Program-made: the position numbers and the translations under genes
In this document: in pieces, positions 1 through 6,848 of the stretch
How positions within the stretch are numbered: position 1 is the stretch's first letter
How the letters are laid out: every line of letters begins with the position of its first letter
Notes under the pieces: model-generated
The model's database searches: none
The model's input: the letters and a program-made list of their open reading frames with translations, nothing else
Told to the model about the DNA's origin: nothing
Assembly (NCBI GenBank): GCA_003647525.1
Contig: QMMZ01000009.1
Coordinates: forward strand, 1 to 16,705
Reading direction: 5' to 3'
Length of the DNA stretch: 16,705 nucleotides
Origin: Deltaproteobacteria bacterium
Lineage (GTDB): Bacteria; Desulfobacterota; Desulfobacteria; Desulfobacterales; ETH-SRB1

Positions 1-152
1 AGTTTTTCGCCGTGAGCCACCGCTGCATCACATGAAAAAAAAAGCCCTCCATCTGAAAAAGAATCAGGGGTCACATTTAAAATGCCCATAATACACGTAC
101 GATTACCAAGCAAAAGGCTGTGACAACCCCATGAAAGTTTATATGATTTCAT
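1..152 (-). CDS. folP: Dihydropteroate synthase, N-terminal part (cut by window edge)
   Basis: Reading the minus strand from an ATG at 152-150 gives 50 codons open to the window edge. Residues 22-36 read MGILNVTPDSFSDGG, the N-terminal signature of dihydropteroate synthase, which joins the pterin pyrophosphate to p-aminobenzoate in cytosolic folate synthesis. The preceding residues (LLLGNRTC) fit the usual short strand before this motif. The start codon lies one base after the ftsH stop (TAA-G-ATG), so translation is probably coupled to ftsH, and the order tilS-ftsH-folP supports the call. No strong Shine-Dalgarno sequence is visible; a GAG inside the last ftsH codons is the nearest candidate. 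About 80% of the protein lies outside the window, so catalytic residues cannot be checked. Confidence 0.93.
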   Translation of the reverse strand, partial: MKSYKLSWGCHSLLLGNRTCIMGILNVTPDSFSDGGLFFSCDAAVAHGEK

Positions 153-153
153 C

Positions 154-1959
154 TTATGAAAGCTCAATATCCGCTCGCATGGAACGAATTAAATCATCAA
201 GCTCATCTCCCTTGACAGTTTCCTTCTCAAGCAAAAGTTCTGCCAACTTATGGAGGATATCTATATTCTCATTCAGAATTTTCTTTGCACGTTTGTATGA
301 AGCCTTTATCAGAATAGTTACTTCTTCATCAATTTTTCTGGCTGTTTCTTCGGAATAATCTCTTGGGTGTGATATTTCACGACCAAGAAAAATCTGCTCT
401 TCACTCTTGCCATATGAAAGCGGCCCCAACTCTTCACTCATGCCCCATGACCGCACCATTTGCAGGGCAATAGCCGTCGCCTGTTTGATATCGTTGGCTG
501 CGCCTGTGCTTATACGGTTAAAAATAATATCTTCTGCAACTCTTCCTCCAAAGGAAACCGTCAACTCGTTTTCCAACTGATCCTTAAATTTAAAAGCTCT
601 CTCTTCTGGTAAAAACCAGGTAATACCTGCAGCACGTCCCCTTGGAATAATTGTAATTTTGTTAACCGGATCCGCTCCCGGCAGGAAACGAGATACAAGA
701 GCATGGCCGCCTTCGTGATATGCTGTGACTTTTCTGTCTTCCTCCCTGACTACTTTAGATTTGCGCTCAAGTCCCATACATACCTTGTCTTTTGCATCTT
801 CAAAGTCGGCCATATCAACCTTCTCTTTATTTCTTTTAGCGCCAAGCAGAGCAGCTTCATTGACAAGGTTTTCCAGATCGGCTCCGGAAAATCCCGGTGT
901 TCCTTTTGAAAGAATAATTGGGGACACATCGGATGCAATTGGTGTTTTCTTCATGTGAACCTTAAGAATTTCTTCACGGCCTTTAATATCTGGAAGTGAA
1001 ACAACGACCTGTCGGTCAAAACGGCCGGGACGCAATAGAGCAGGATCAAGAACATCAGGCCTGTTTGTAGCGGATATTAATATGACGCCTTCGTTTGATT
1101 CAAATCCATCCATCTCAACCAGAAGTTGATTTAAAGTCTGTTCTCTTTCGTCATGTCCTCCACCGAGACCAGCTCCTCTGTGCCTTCCAACGGCATCTAG
1201 CTCATCAATAAAGATAATGCACGGAGCGTTCTTTTTACCCTGGACAAAAAGATCTCTTACACGCGATGCCCCAACCCCGACAAACATCTCAACAAAATCA
1301 GAACCGCTTATACTAAAAAAAGGCACCCCGGCTTCGCCGGCAATAGCTCGCGCCAAAAGAGTTTTTCCTGTTCCCGGCGGTCCCATAAGAAGAACCCCTT
1401 TAGGTATTCGTCCTCCAAGACGTGTAAACTTCTTGGGTTCTCTGAGAAAATCAATAATTTCTCCCAATTCTTCCTTTGCTTCATCGATTCCGGCAACATC
1501 TTCAAAGGTTACTTTAGGAGCCTGGTCTGATTGAAGACGAGCACGACTCTTCCCAAATGAAAGCGCCTTGCCGCCACCAGCCTGCATTTGACGCATAAAA
1601 AATATCCAAACTCCTATGAGTACAATCATAGGAAGCCATGAAACAAGAAGAGAGATATACCAGGGTGACTCTGATGCTGGTTTTGCATTAATGGCTACGC
1701 CCTTTTGCCTGAGTATCTTGATAAGATCGCTGTCCTGAGGCGCAAACACTTTAAAACGATTACGGTTTATATCTGTTACAAAGAGTTCATGGCCTTGAAT
1801 AACGACTCCTTCAATTCGCTCTTCATCAACCATTGCAAGAAATTCTGTATAGCTAATCTTTCCTTCAGACAATTGCTGCTGATTAAAAAGATTATAAAGC
1901 ATTATCATCATCAGCGTAATGACAAGCCATAAAGCAATGTTTTTATAAAATGGGTTCAA
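154..1959 (-). CDS. ftsH: ATP-dependent zinc metalloprotease FtsH
   Basis: 601 residues, a little shorter than E. coli FtsH. The order of parts is canonical: membrane segment about 7-25, small external domain about 30-98, second membrane segment about 103-124, AAA+ ATPase, then a zinc protease. Visible motifs are Walker A GPPGTGKT (193-200), pore loop FVGVG (226-230), Walker B with IIFIDELDA (248-256), second region of homology with [19 protein letters not shown] (298-316), zinc site HEGGH (415-419) and the third metal ligand in STGAANDIK (D490). FtsH hexamers in the inner membrane degrade unassembled membrane proteins and some soluble regulators. The start is TTG at 1959: a GGAGGG ribosome site lies 8 bases upstream, and an in-frame TAA two codons before excludes an earlier start. 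It follows tilS by 71 bases and nearly touches folP. Confidence 0.98.
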   Translation of the reverse strand: MNPFYKNIALWLVITLMMIMLYNLFNQQQLSEGKISYTEFLAMVDEERIEGVVIQGHELFVTDINRNRFKVFAPQDSDLIKILRQKGVAINAKPASESPWYISLLVSWLPMIVLIGVWIFFMRQMQAGGGKALSFGKSRARLQSDQAPKVTFEDVAGIDEAKEELGEIIDFLREPKKFTRLGGRIPKGVLLMGPPGTGKTLLARAIAGEAGVPFFSISGSDFVEMFVGVGASRVRDLFVQGKKNAPCIIFIDELDAVGRHRGAGLGGGHDEREQTLNQLLVEMDGFESNEGVILISATNRPDVLDPALLRPGRFDRQVVVSLPDIKGREEILKVHMKKTPIASDVSPIILSKGTPGFSGADLENLVNEAALLGAKRNKEKVDMADFEDAKDKVCMGLERKSKVVREEDRKVTAYHEGGHALVSRFLPGADPVNKITIIPRGRAAGITWFLPEERAFKFKDQLENELTVSFGGRVAEDIIFNRISTGAANDIKQATAIALQMVRSWGMSEELGPLSYGKSEEQIFLGREISHPRDYSEETARKIDEEVTILIKASYKRAKKILNENIDILHKLAELLLEKETVKGDELDDLIRSMRADIELS

Positions 1960-1967
1960 AAGTTATT

Positions 1968-1973
1968 CCCTCC
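1968..1973 (-). promoter_or_regulatory. Ribosome binding site fixing the TTG start of ftsH
   Basis: On the minus strand the bases read GGAGGG, followed by 8 bases and then TTG. Together with the in-frame TAA just upstream of the TTG, this decides the ftsH start, although the codon is not ATG. Confidence 0.85.
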
Positions 1974-2030
1974 AAAAATTTATTTTTGACCAAGCCCTAA
2001 GCGTTCTCTCATATTAATCATAATTGTATA

Positions 2031-3512
2031 TTAGGCAAGAGAAACTTCTATTTTAAGTATATTTCTTGTTGATTGTTTTACTTTAAAAAAATCATCTATT
2101 CTGTAGCCAACAACCCACATTATTTTTTTACGACTAAGCAGTATCGGGCATTTAGCTCGCTGAGCTCTTGTAACCTTATTATTAATAAAATATTTTTTTA
2201 CCTTCTGTGTCCCTGACATGCCAAATGGTTGAAACCTGTCACCAGGTCGAAAGTTTCTTAAAACCAAAGGAAAGTCAAGATTATCCATATCAAAAAAAGC
2301 AACATTATGTCCAGCGCGATGGATATCTGACAAATTTTCAATGTCAATCCTGGAAAATTCAATATTTAAACCAACTTCCTTAATTAATAAGGATTTGGGA
2401 AATATCTCTTCTTTGAAGCCGGCTTCAGGTTTTAATATCCTGTATTCAAATGAAAGTTTATTCTCATCGCTTAATTTCTTATCCAGGTCACGCAACACCC
2501 TTTTTCCCCTTGAAAAGGAAACAGTATCCCCATCTCGTTTAATCCAAATACGATCGGGAAGGTCGATATGGCCAAAAGCATGTCCGCTATTTAAAAGGGA
2601 ACTAACAGAATCTATGTGCGAAAAGTTAATGCGCCTCAAATTTCCTTTTATTTCCGCAATTGCTTTTCTTATAACTCTCCTCTGGGCCGCAATATGCAAT
2701 TCATTAATTAAAGAGATTGAAAGGGTAACTGAATTATTCTCAGCAGCTAAAAGAACTTTATTGAATATGGAATTTATTAAATCATCTATCCATTCCTCTT
2801 CAGATCTTATAATTGATGCAAAACGGTTAATAGTTTCCACTATCCTTTTATTATAAGAAGATTTTAAGTGTGGTATTAAATGATGACGGATTCTGTTCCG
2901 AAGGTATCTCTGGTCATTATTAGACTTATCTACAACAAACTTTAATTCATTAACCGCCAGGAATTCAAGTATTTCAGATTTGGTTAATTTTATTAAAGGA
3001 CGAATAATTTCTCCATTCCTTACCGGTGGTATTCCTGAAATACCAACGGGACCGCTTCCCCGCAATAAATTCATTATTACAAGCTCTGCATTATCATCAG
3101 CATTATGACCGAGAGCAATCTTGTTGAACATGTATTTCTCTGCGATACTTTCAAAAAATCTGTAGCGAACAATTCTTGCTGCTTCTTCAAAAGACAACTT
3201 TTTTTCATATCGATATTTACGAACGTCTTCCTTTTTAATATAACAAGGCAAATCAAGTATACGTGCAAGAGATGCAACAAACTCAGCATCATCGTCCGAA
3301 TCTTTTTGCCTGAGACAGTGATTTAAGTGAGCAACACCGACTCTAAGGGAAAATCGTTGGGTCAATGAGAGTATAATATGAAGCAGAGTTACAGAATCAG
3401 GCCCGCCTGACACACCAACCAGAACTGAATCCCCTGTCCCGATCATACTGTGAGCCTCAATGGTTGCCTCTACAGTTTTTATCAACTTATTTTTGTACTT
3501 CCCAATTTCCAA
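2031..3512 (-). CDS. tilS: tRNA(Ile)-lysidine synthetase TilS
   Basis: 493 residues. TilS uses ATP to attach lysine to C34 of the CAU-anticodon tRNA-Ile, so that it reads AUA. The N-terminal PP-loop is SGGPDS (35-40). It is followed by the family stretch ALGHNADDNAELVIMNLL, where many TilS proteins have HHADDQAET. The C-terminal TilS domain is at about 418-490, with RPGDRFQPFGMSGTQK and VTRAQRAKCPILL. The most upstream start is TTG at 3512, two codons after an in-frame TAG. A GGGGAGAG lies about 13 bases before it, which is long. A TTG at residue 10 and an ATG at residue 23 are alternatives, but residues 11-30 match the usual TilS N-terminus, so the ATG would cut into the domain. The start lies inside a cluster of CCAATTTC words. 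First gene of the tilS-ftsH-folP operon. Confidence 0.95.
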   Translation of the reverse strand: MEIGKYKNKLIKTVEATIEAHSMIGTGDSVLVGVSGGPDSVTLLHIILSLTQRFSLRVGVAHLNHCLRQKDSDDDAEFVASLARILDLPCYIKKEDVRKYRYEKKLSFEEAARIVRYRFFESIAEKYMFNKIALGHNADDNAELVIMNLLRGSGPVGISGIPPVRNGEIIRPLIKLTKSEILEFLAVNELKFVVDKSNNDQRYLRNRIRHHLIPHLKSSYNKRIVETINRFASIIRSEEEWIDDLINSIFNKVLLAAENNSVTLSISLINELHIAAQRRVIRKAIAEIKGNLRRINFSHIDSVSSLLNSGHAFGHIDLPDRIWIKRDGDTVSFSRGKRVLRDLDKKLSDENKLSFEYRILKPEAGFKEEIFPKSLLIKEVGLNIEFSRIDIENLSDIHRAGHNVAFFDMDNLDFPLVLRNFRPGDRFQPFGMSGTQKVKKYFINNKVTRAQRAKCPILLSRKKIMWVVGYRIDDFFKVKQSTRNILKIEVSLA

Positions 3513-3555
3513 TTTCTATTTTAATCTCTCCCCAATTTCTACTTTCCAATTTCAA
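3500..3555. repeat. Cluster of four CCAATTTC words at the tilS start
   Basis: The 8-base word CCAATTTC occurs at 3502-3509, 3509-3516, 3532-3539 and 3546-3553 on the plus strand (GAAATTGG on the minus strand). The proposed tilS TTG and its first codons (MEIGK) are made of this repeat, so the first residues may be recent additions. A related word string (ATTGGAATTGG on the minus strand) ends the U32 gene near 6860-6875. Confidence 0.6.
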
Positions 3556-3590
3556 GCCGTGAACGATTACATAAAAAGTTATATAAGCTT

Positions 3591-3618
3591 AATATAACAC
3601 ATAATTAGCATTTTTCAA
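3591..3618 (-). promoter_or_regulatory. Probable sigma-70 type promoter of tilS-ftsH-folP
   Basis: On the minus strand TTGAAA (3618-3613) is followed after 16 bases by TATATT (3596-3591). Transcription would start near 3584 and leave a leader of about 70 bases before tilS. It is back to back with the SRP RNA promoter at 3639-3666. The spacing and hexamers are good matches, but AT-rich DNA gives false hits. Confidence 0.5.
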
Positions 3619-3638
3619 ATTATTATAATTGTTTGCCC

Positions 3639-3666
3639 TTGAAAAAATTATTTTATGAATTATTTT
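3639..3666 (+). promoter_or_regulatory. Probable promoter of the SRP RNA gene
   Basis: TTGAAA (3639-3644), 16 bases, then TATTTT (3661-3666). This predicts a start at about 3673, which agrees with the first paired base of the RNA at 3675. A TTATAC at 3665-3670 is an alternative -10 with poorer spacing. Confidence 0.5.
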
Positions 3667-3674
3667 ATACAAAT

Positions 3675-3927
3675 GGTTGTGCTAGGCGGGGAGCTAGCGG
3701 TGCCCTATTCCCGAAATCCGCTTAATGCGGGGTTGAATTCCCTCTAAAGGGTTTTATCCTGGACGTTTTCGAGTCATCCTGACCGGTCGCTGCGCAACAG
3801 ACACTCACGAACCTCGTCAGATCCGGAAGGAAGCAGCGATAAGTGATACAGTCTGTGTCGTGGATTGATCCCGGTTGAGTTTTGGCTTAAATGTTTCAGA
3901 AAAAGATTCAATAGAGGGTGCACAACC
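3675..3927 (+). ncRNA. ffs: Signal recognition particle RNA, large type with Alu-like 5' domain
   Basis: The SRP helix 8 core GATCCGGAAGGAAGCAGC is present, with its GGAA tetraloop at 3825-3828; this is where Ffh binds. Unlike the 4.5S RNA of enteric bacteria, a long 5' part precedes it, including GGGGAGCTAGCGGTGCCC and a hairpin made of CCGC and GCGG around 3718-3730, as in the Alu-domain forms. The ends were set by pairing: GGTTGTGC at 3675-3682 is perfectly complementary to GCACAACC at 3920-3927 (helix 1). CCCTCTA at 3740-3746 pairs with TAGAGGG at 3912-3918 (base of helix 5). Further in, ACCGG pairs with CCGGT and CAGAC with GTCTG. The RNA targets nascent membrane proteins to the translocon, with Ffh and FtsY. 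About 253 nt. No U-tract terminator is evident after it. Confidence 0.93.
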
Positions 3928-3954
3928 ATACAACCAGCCCTTTCAATAAACACC

Positions 3955-3982
3955 TTGACATTCTTACATATAGCATTATTTT
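3955..3982 (+). promoter_or_regulatory. Probable promoter of grpE-dnaK
   Basis: A consensus TTGACA (3955-3960), 16 bases, then TATTTT (3977-3982). The transcript would begin near 3989, giving a leader of about 155 bases that contains the whole palindromic repeat at 4029-4124. I see no CIRCE inverted repeat (TTAGCACTC/GAGTGCTAA) and no clear sigma-32 pair, so heat control by HrcA or sigma-32 is not supported here. Confidence 0.45.
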
Positions 3983-4028
3983 TTGTTCAAACTTCCGGCC
4001 CTGAAAAAGTATGAAAACAACATATAAA

Positions 4029-4124
4029 CTTTCAGATAATTAATTTCACAAGGCCAGAAGGAGGAAGGCGCATTATAGTTATACGTCGACGACTGATAAC
4101 ACAGTGAAATTATTTATATGAAAG
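4029..4124 (+). repeat. Palindromic dispersed element, copy 1 (grpE leader)
   Basis: A 96-bp MITE-like element. The left 21-bp arm (4029-4049) begins CTTTCAGATAATTAATTTC, and the right arm (4104-4124) is its reverse complement with two mismatches. The centre carries a purine-rich stretch AGAAGGAGGAAGG (4056-4068) and a second small inverted repeat, GTTAT-N13-ATAAC. The same sequence returns in reverse orientation at 16490-16583. The inner 54 bases differ from that copy by two substitutions and one 2-base gap. Similarity continues past the right arm through TCTATAG (4125-4131), which overlaps the first base or two of the AGGAG that probably serves as the grpE ribosome site. No open reading frame inside. 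Confidence 0.9.
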
Positions 4125-4146
4125 TCTATAGGAGCAACTATATCTG

Positions 4147-4746
4147 ATGAGCGACCATAAAAAGAAAATACAAAAAAAAGCTGAAACTGATAAGCACGGT
4201 ACAGATAATAAAATATCCACAAAAAAAAATTTAGACAAAGAAAAAAAAGGCGAGACCGCTGATCCTTTAAAGGAGATGGAAACAAAGATCAAATCCTTAG
4301 AGGAGGAGGTCAAAGAAACATATGATCGCTTCTTAAGAGTTTCCGCTGAATTCGAAAATTACAAAAAACGATCTGCTCGCGAAATGTCTGAGTTCAAAAA
4401 GTTTGCAAATGAATCCTTAATTAAGGAATTGCTTTTAGTTGTTGACAATATGGAACGGGCAATAAGTTCGTCAAAAGATGAAGGGAACTCAAATAATGCT
4501 TTGGTTGAAGGGATTGATATGACCCTTAAAGAATTACTTAAAATTTTTGAAAAATTTGGTGTAAAACAAGTTAAATCACTGGAAAAGCCTTTTGATCCAA
4601 ATTTTCATCAGGCTGTTATGCGGCAGGAAAATGATGAACACCCACACAATACAGTGATAAATGAGCTTCAAAAAGGATATCTAATAAATAAAAGATTACT
4701 AAGACCGGCAACGGTTGTAGTCTCCATGTCAAAAGAAAAAAAATAA
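4147..4746 (+). CDS. grpE: Nucleotide exchange factor GrpE
   Basis: 199 residues, the usual size. GrpE is the cytosolic dimeric exchange factor that releases ADP from DnaK. Residues 1-40 are very lysine-rich and probably disordered. A long coiled-coil helix spans about 40-95 (for example [20 protein letters not shown]), followed by the helical bundle. The C-terminal beta domain (about 140-195) carries the family signature [10 protein letters not shown] and [17 protein letters not shown]. The start ATG at 4147 has AGGAG at 4130-4134, 12 bases away, a rather long gap. It precedes dnaK by 35 bases and is surely in its operon. dnaJ and hrcA are not in the window. The leader holds the palindromic element, which may affect expression. 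Confidence 0.97.
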   Translation: MSDHKKKIQKKAETDKHGTDNKISTKKNLDKEKKGETADPLKEMETKIKSLEEEVKETYDRFLRVSAEFENYKKRSAREMSEFKKFANESLIKELLLVVDNMERAISSSKDEGNSNNALVEGIDMTLKELLKIFEKFGVKQVKSLEKPFDPNFHQAVMRQENDEHPHNTVINELQKGYLINKRLLRPATVVVSMSKEKK

Positions 4747-4781
4747 CAAGCAGATTATATATAATTACAAGGAGGAGAATA

Positions 4782-6704
4782 ATGGGCAAGATAATAGGAA
4801 TAGATCTTGGCACCACAAATTCATGTGTAGCTATAATGGAAGGGGGTGAAGCAAAGGTAATAACCAACCCCGAGGGAGGGCGTACCACCCCTTCTATTAT
4901 TGCCTTTACAGAAAGTGGTGAAAGATTGGCAGGCCAGATTGCGAAAAGACAGGCAATCACAAATCCGGAGAATACGGTCTTTGCTGTGAAGAGACTTATA
5001 GGGCGGAAGTTTGCCTCACCTGAAGTACAAAATGATATTAAGATACTTCCTTACAAACTTGAGCAGGCAAGCAATGGTGATATACGAATAAATCTTCTTG
5101 GGAAGCAACACAGCCCTGCAGAAATATCGTCTTTTATACTGGCAAATATAAAGAAAACAGCAGAGGAATTTCTCGGAGAAACAGTATCTGACGCAGTAAT
5201 TACCGTGCCCGCCTATTTTAATGACAGCCAGCGCCAGGCAACCAAGGACGCAGGAAGGGTTGCAGGCCTGAATGTTTTAAGAATTATAAACGAACCGACT
5301 GCTGCATCACTTGCTTATGGTATGGATAAAAAAAAGGAAGAAAAAATTGGCGTCTTTGATCTTGGTGGAGGCACATTTGATATATCCATACTTGAAATCG
5401 GAGAAGGTGTCTTTGAAGTAAAGTCTACAAATGGTGATACCCATCTCGGTGGAGAAGATTTCGACCTTCGACTTATCGATTATATAGCAGATGAATTCAA
5501 AAAAGACCAGGGTATTGATATAAGAAGCGACAAAATGGCTCTGCAGCGTCTGAAAGAAGCTGCAGAAAAAGCTAAGATGGAACTATCCACATCAATGGAA
5601 ACAGATGTAAATCTGCCATTCATAACCGCCGACGCCAGTGGGCCAAAGCACCTTAACATAAAAATAACAAGAGCCAAACTTGAAGCGCTTGTAAGTGATT
5701 TGCTCGACAAACTGGAGAAACCATGCCAACTTGCACTTAAAGATGCAGGCCTCTCTCCAAAAGAGATTGATGAGATTATACTTGTTGGCGGCATGACTCG
5801 TATGCCGGCTGTTCAGGAAAGAGTTAAAAAACTATTTAATAAAGAACCTAACAAAGGCGTTAACCCTGACGAAGTTGTTGCGGTGGGGGCAGCCATTCAG
5901 GGAGGAGTGCTTAAAGGAGATGTTAAGGATGTTCTCCTCCTCGATGTTACGCCCCTTTCTCTTGGAATCGAGACCCTGGGCGGCGTTATGACAAGGCTAA
6001 TTGAAAAGAACACGACAATTCCTACTAAAAAAAGCCAGATTTTTTCAACCGCTGCAGATAACCAGCCTGCGGTTTCTATTCATGTTCTGCAGGGAGAAAG
6101 GGAAATGGCTGGCGGCAACAAGACCCTTGGACGCTTTGAACTGGTTGGGATTCCACCAGCGCCAAGGGGTGTGCCTCAAATAGAAGTAACCTTCGACATC
6201 GATGCCAATGGTATTGTAAACGTATCTGCAAAGGATATGGCTACAGCTAAGGAGCAATCAATCCAGATTACTGCCTCTTCCGGTTTGTCAAAGGAAGAAA
6301 TAGACAAGCTTGTCAAAGATGCGGAACTTCATGCAGAGGAGGACAAAAAGAAAAGATCTTTGGTAGATGCCCGCAATACTGCCGACGCCTTGATCTATTC
6401 AACTGAAAAATCCTTAAAAGACCTTGGAGACAAGGTTGACAGCGCCACCAAGACCAAGGTTGAGGATGCAATAAGCCAGCTTAAAAAAGCAATGGAAGGG
6501 GATGATGAAGCGGAGATCAAGCGATTGAGCGATGAATTAACCCAGTCTTCACATAAACTGGCTGAAGCCATGTATCAGCAGGCATCTGCATCTCAAACCG
6601 GAGAACAACAAGCCGGTGCGGAAAGCGCACAGCAGGCAAAGACATCCCCAGATGAAGATGTAGTAGATGCCGATTTTGAGGAAGTAAAAGACGAGAAAAA
6701 GTAA
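4782..6704 (+). CDS. dnaK: Molecular chaperone DnaK (Hsp70)
   Basis: 640 residues, full length. The actin-like ATPase domain shows the phosphate-1 loop [11 protein letters not shown] (7-17), phosphate-2 [11 protein letters not shown] (192-202, with T198 at the usual autophosphorylation site) and the adenosine motif [11 protein letters not shown] (334-344). The conserved linker [13 protein letters not shown] lies at 383-395, followed by the substrate-binding beta domain and helical lid. The tail is acidic and ends [21 protein letters not shown] at 4770-4775, six bases before ATG, is a strong ribosome site. DnaK binds exposed hydrophobic segments of proteins, with DnaJ and GrpE driving its ATP cycle. 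It follows grpE directly. Nothing is odd about the protein; the gene is more GC-rich than neighbouring gaps, as expected for high expression. Confidence 0.99.
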   Translation: MGKIIGIDLGTTNSCVAIMEGGEAKVITNPEGGRTTPSIIAFTESGERLAGQIAKRQAITNPENTVFAVKRLIGRKFASPEVQNDIKILPYKLEQASNGDIRINLLGKQHSPAEISSFILANIKKTAEEFLGETVSDAVITVPAYFNDSQRQATKDAGRVAGLNVLRIINEPTAASLAYGMDKKKEEKIGVFDLGGGTFDISILEIGEGVFEVKSTNGDTHLGGEDFDLRLIDYIADEFKKDQGIDIRSDKMALQRLKEAAEKAKMELSTSMETDVNLPFITADASGPKHLNIKITRAKLEALVSDLLDKLEKPCQLALKDAGLSPKEIDEIILVGGMTRMPAVQERVKKLFNKEPNKGVNPDEVVAVGAAIQGGVLKGDVKDVLLLDVTPLSLGIETLGGVMTRLIEKNTTIPTKKSQIFSTAADNQPAVSIHVLQGEREMAGGNKTLGRFELVGIPPAPRGVPQIEVTFDIDANGIVNVSAKDMATAKEQSIQITASSGLSKEEIDKLVKDAELHAEEDKKKRSLVDARNTADALIYSTEKSLKDLGDKVDSATKTKVEDAISQLKKAMEGDDEAEIKRLSDELTQSSHKLAEAMYQQASASQTGEQQAGAESAQQAKTSPDEDVVDADFEEVKDEKK

Positions 6705-6729
6705 TGTGAGCGTTCACGGTTGTCGGTTT

Positions 6730-6768
6730 ACAGTTAACAGTTTTATGTTTTGATCAACCGTTAACTGT
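6730..6768 (+). repeat. Hairpin of GTTAAC words after dnaK
   Basis: ACAGTTAACAGTT (6730-6742) and AACCGTTAACTGT (6756-6768) form a 13-base stem with one mismatch and a 13-base loop. Variants of the same word (AACCGTAAACCGTAAACTG) continue to about 6789. No U-run follows, so it is not a classical terminator, though it could protect the dnaK mRNA 3' end. Confidence 0.6.
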
Positions 6769-6806
6769 CAACCGTAAACCGTAAACTGTTACAAAGTAAT
6801 AAAGAT

Positions 6807-6838
6807 GGTCGAGTGGTTGCCTACTCAACTACTCGACC
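6807..6838. repeat. Strong hairpin between convergent dnaK and U32 gene
   Basis: GGTCGAGTGGTTG (6807-6819) pairs with CAACTACTCGACC (6826-6838). It is a 13-bp stem with one G-U pair on the plus-strand RNA, with loop CCTACT. No U-tract follows on either strand, so a bidirectional terminator is possible but unproven. The 12-base CCTACTCAACTA occurs at 6820-6831 and again at 6844-6855, where it covers the U32 stop codon. Confidence 0.55.
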
Positions 6839-6848
6839 AATTCCCTAC

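Noticed and set aside
2341..2856. 171-codon plus-strand frame inside tilS
   Set aside because: It is antisense to a well-supported tilS gene and resembles no family known to me.
4029..4124. CRISPR repeat or phage attachment site for the palindromic element
   Set aside because: The copies are 12 kb apart and inverted, with no spacers, cas genes, integrase or tRNA target nearby.
3940..4146. CIRCE or sigma-32 heat-shock control of grpE-dnaK
   Set aside because: No TTAGCACTC-N9-GAGTGCTAA pair and no CCCCAT-type -10 box at a suitable distance; the visible promoter is of housekeeping type.
4110..4313. Minus-strand open frames across the grpE start
   Set aside because: They are the antisense shadow of the lysine-rich grpE N-terminus (runs of K become runs of F and L) and have no homology or ribosome site.
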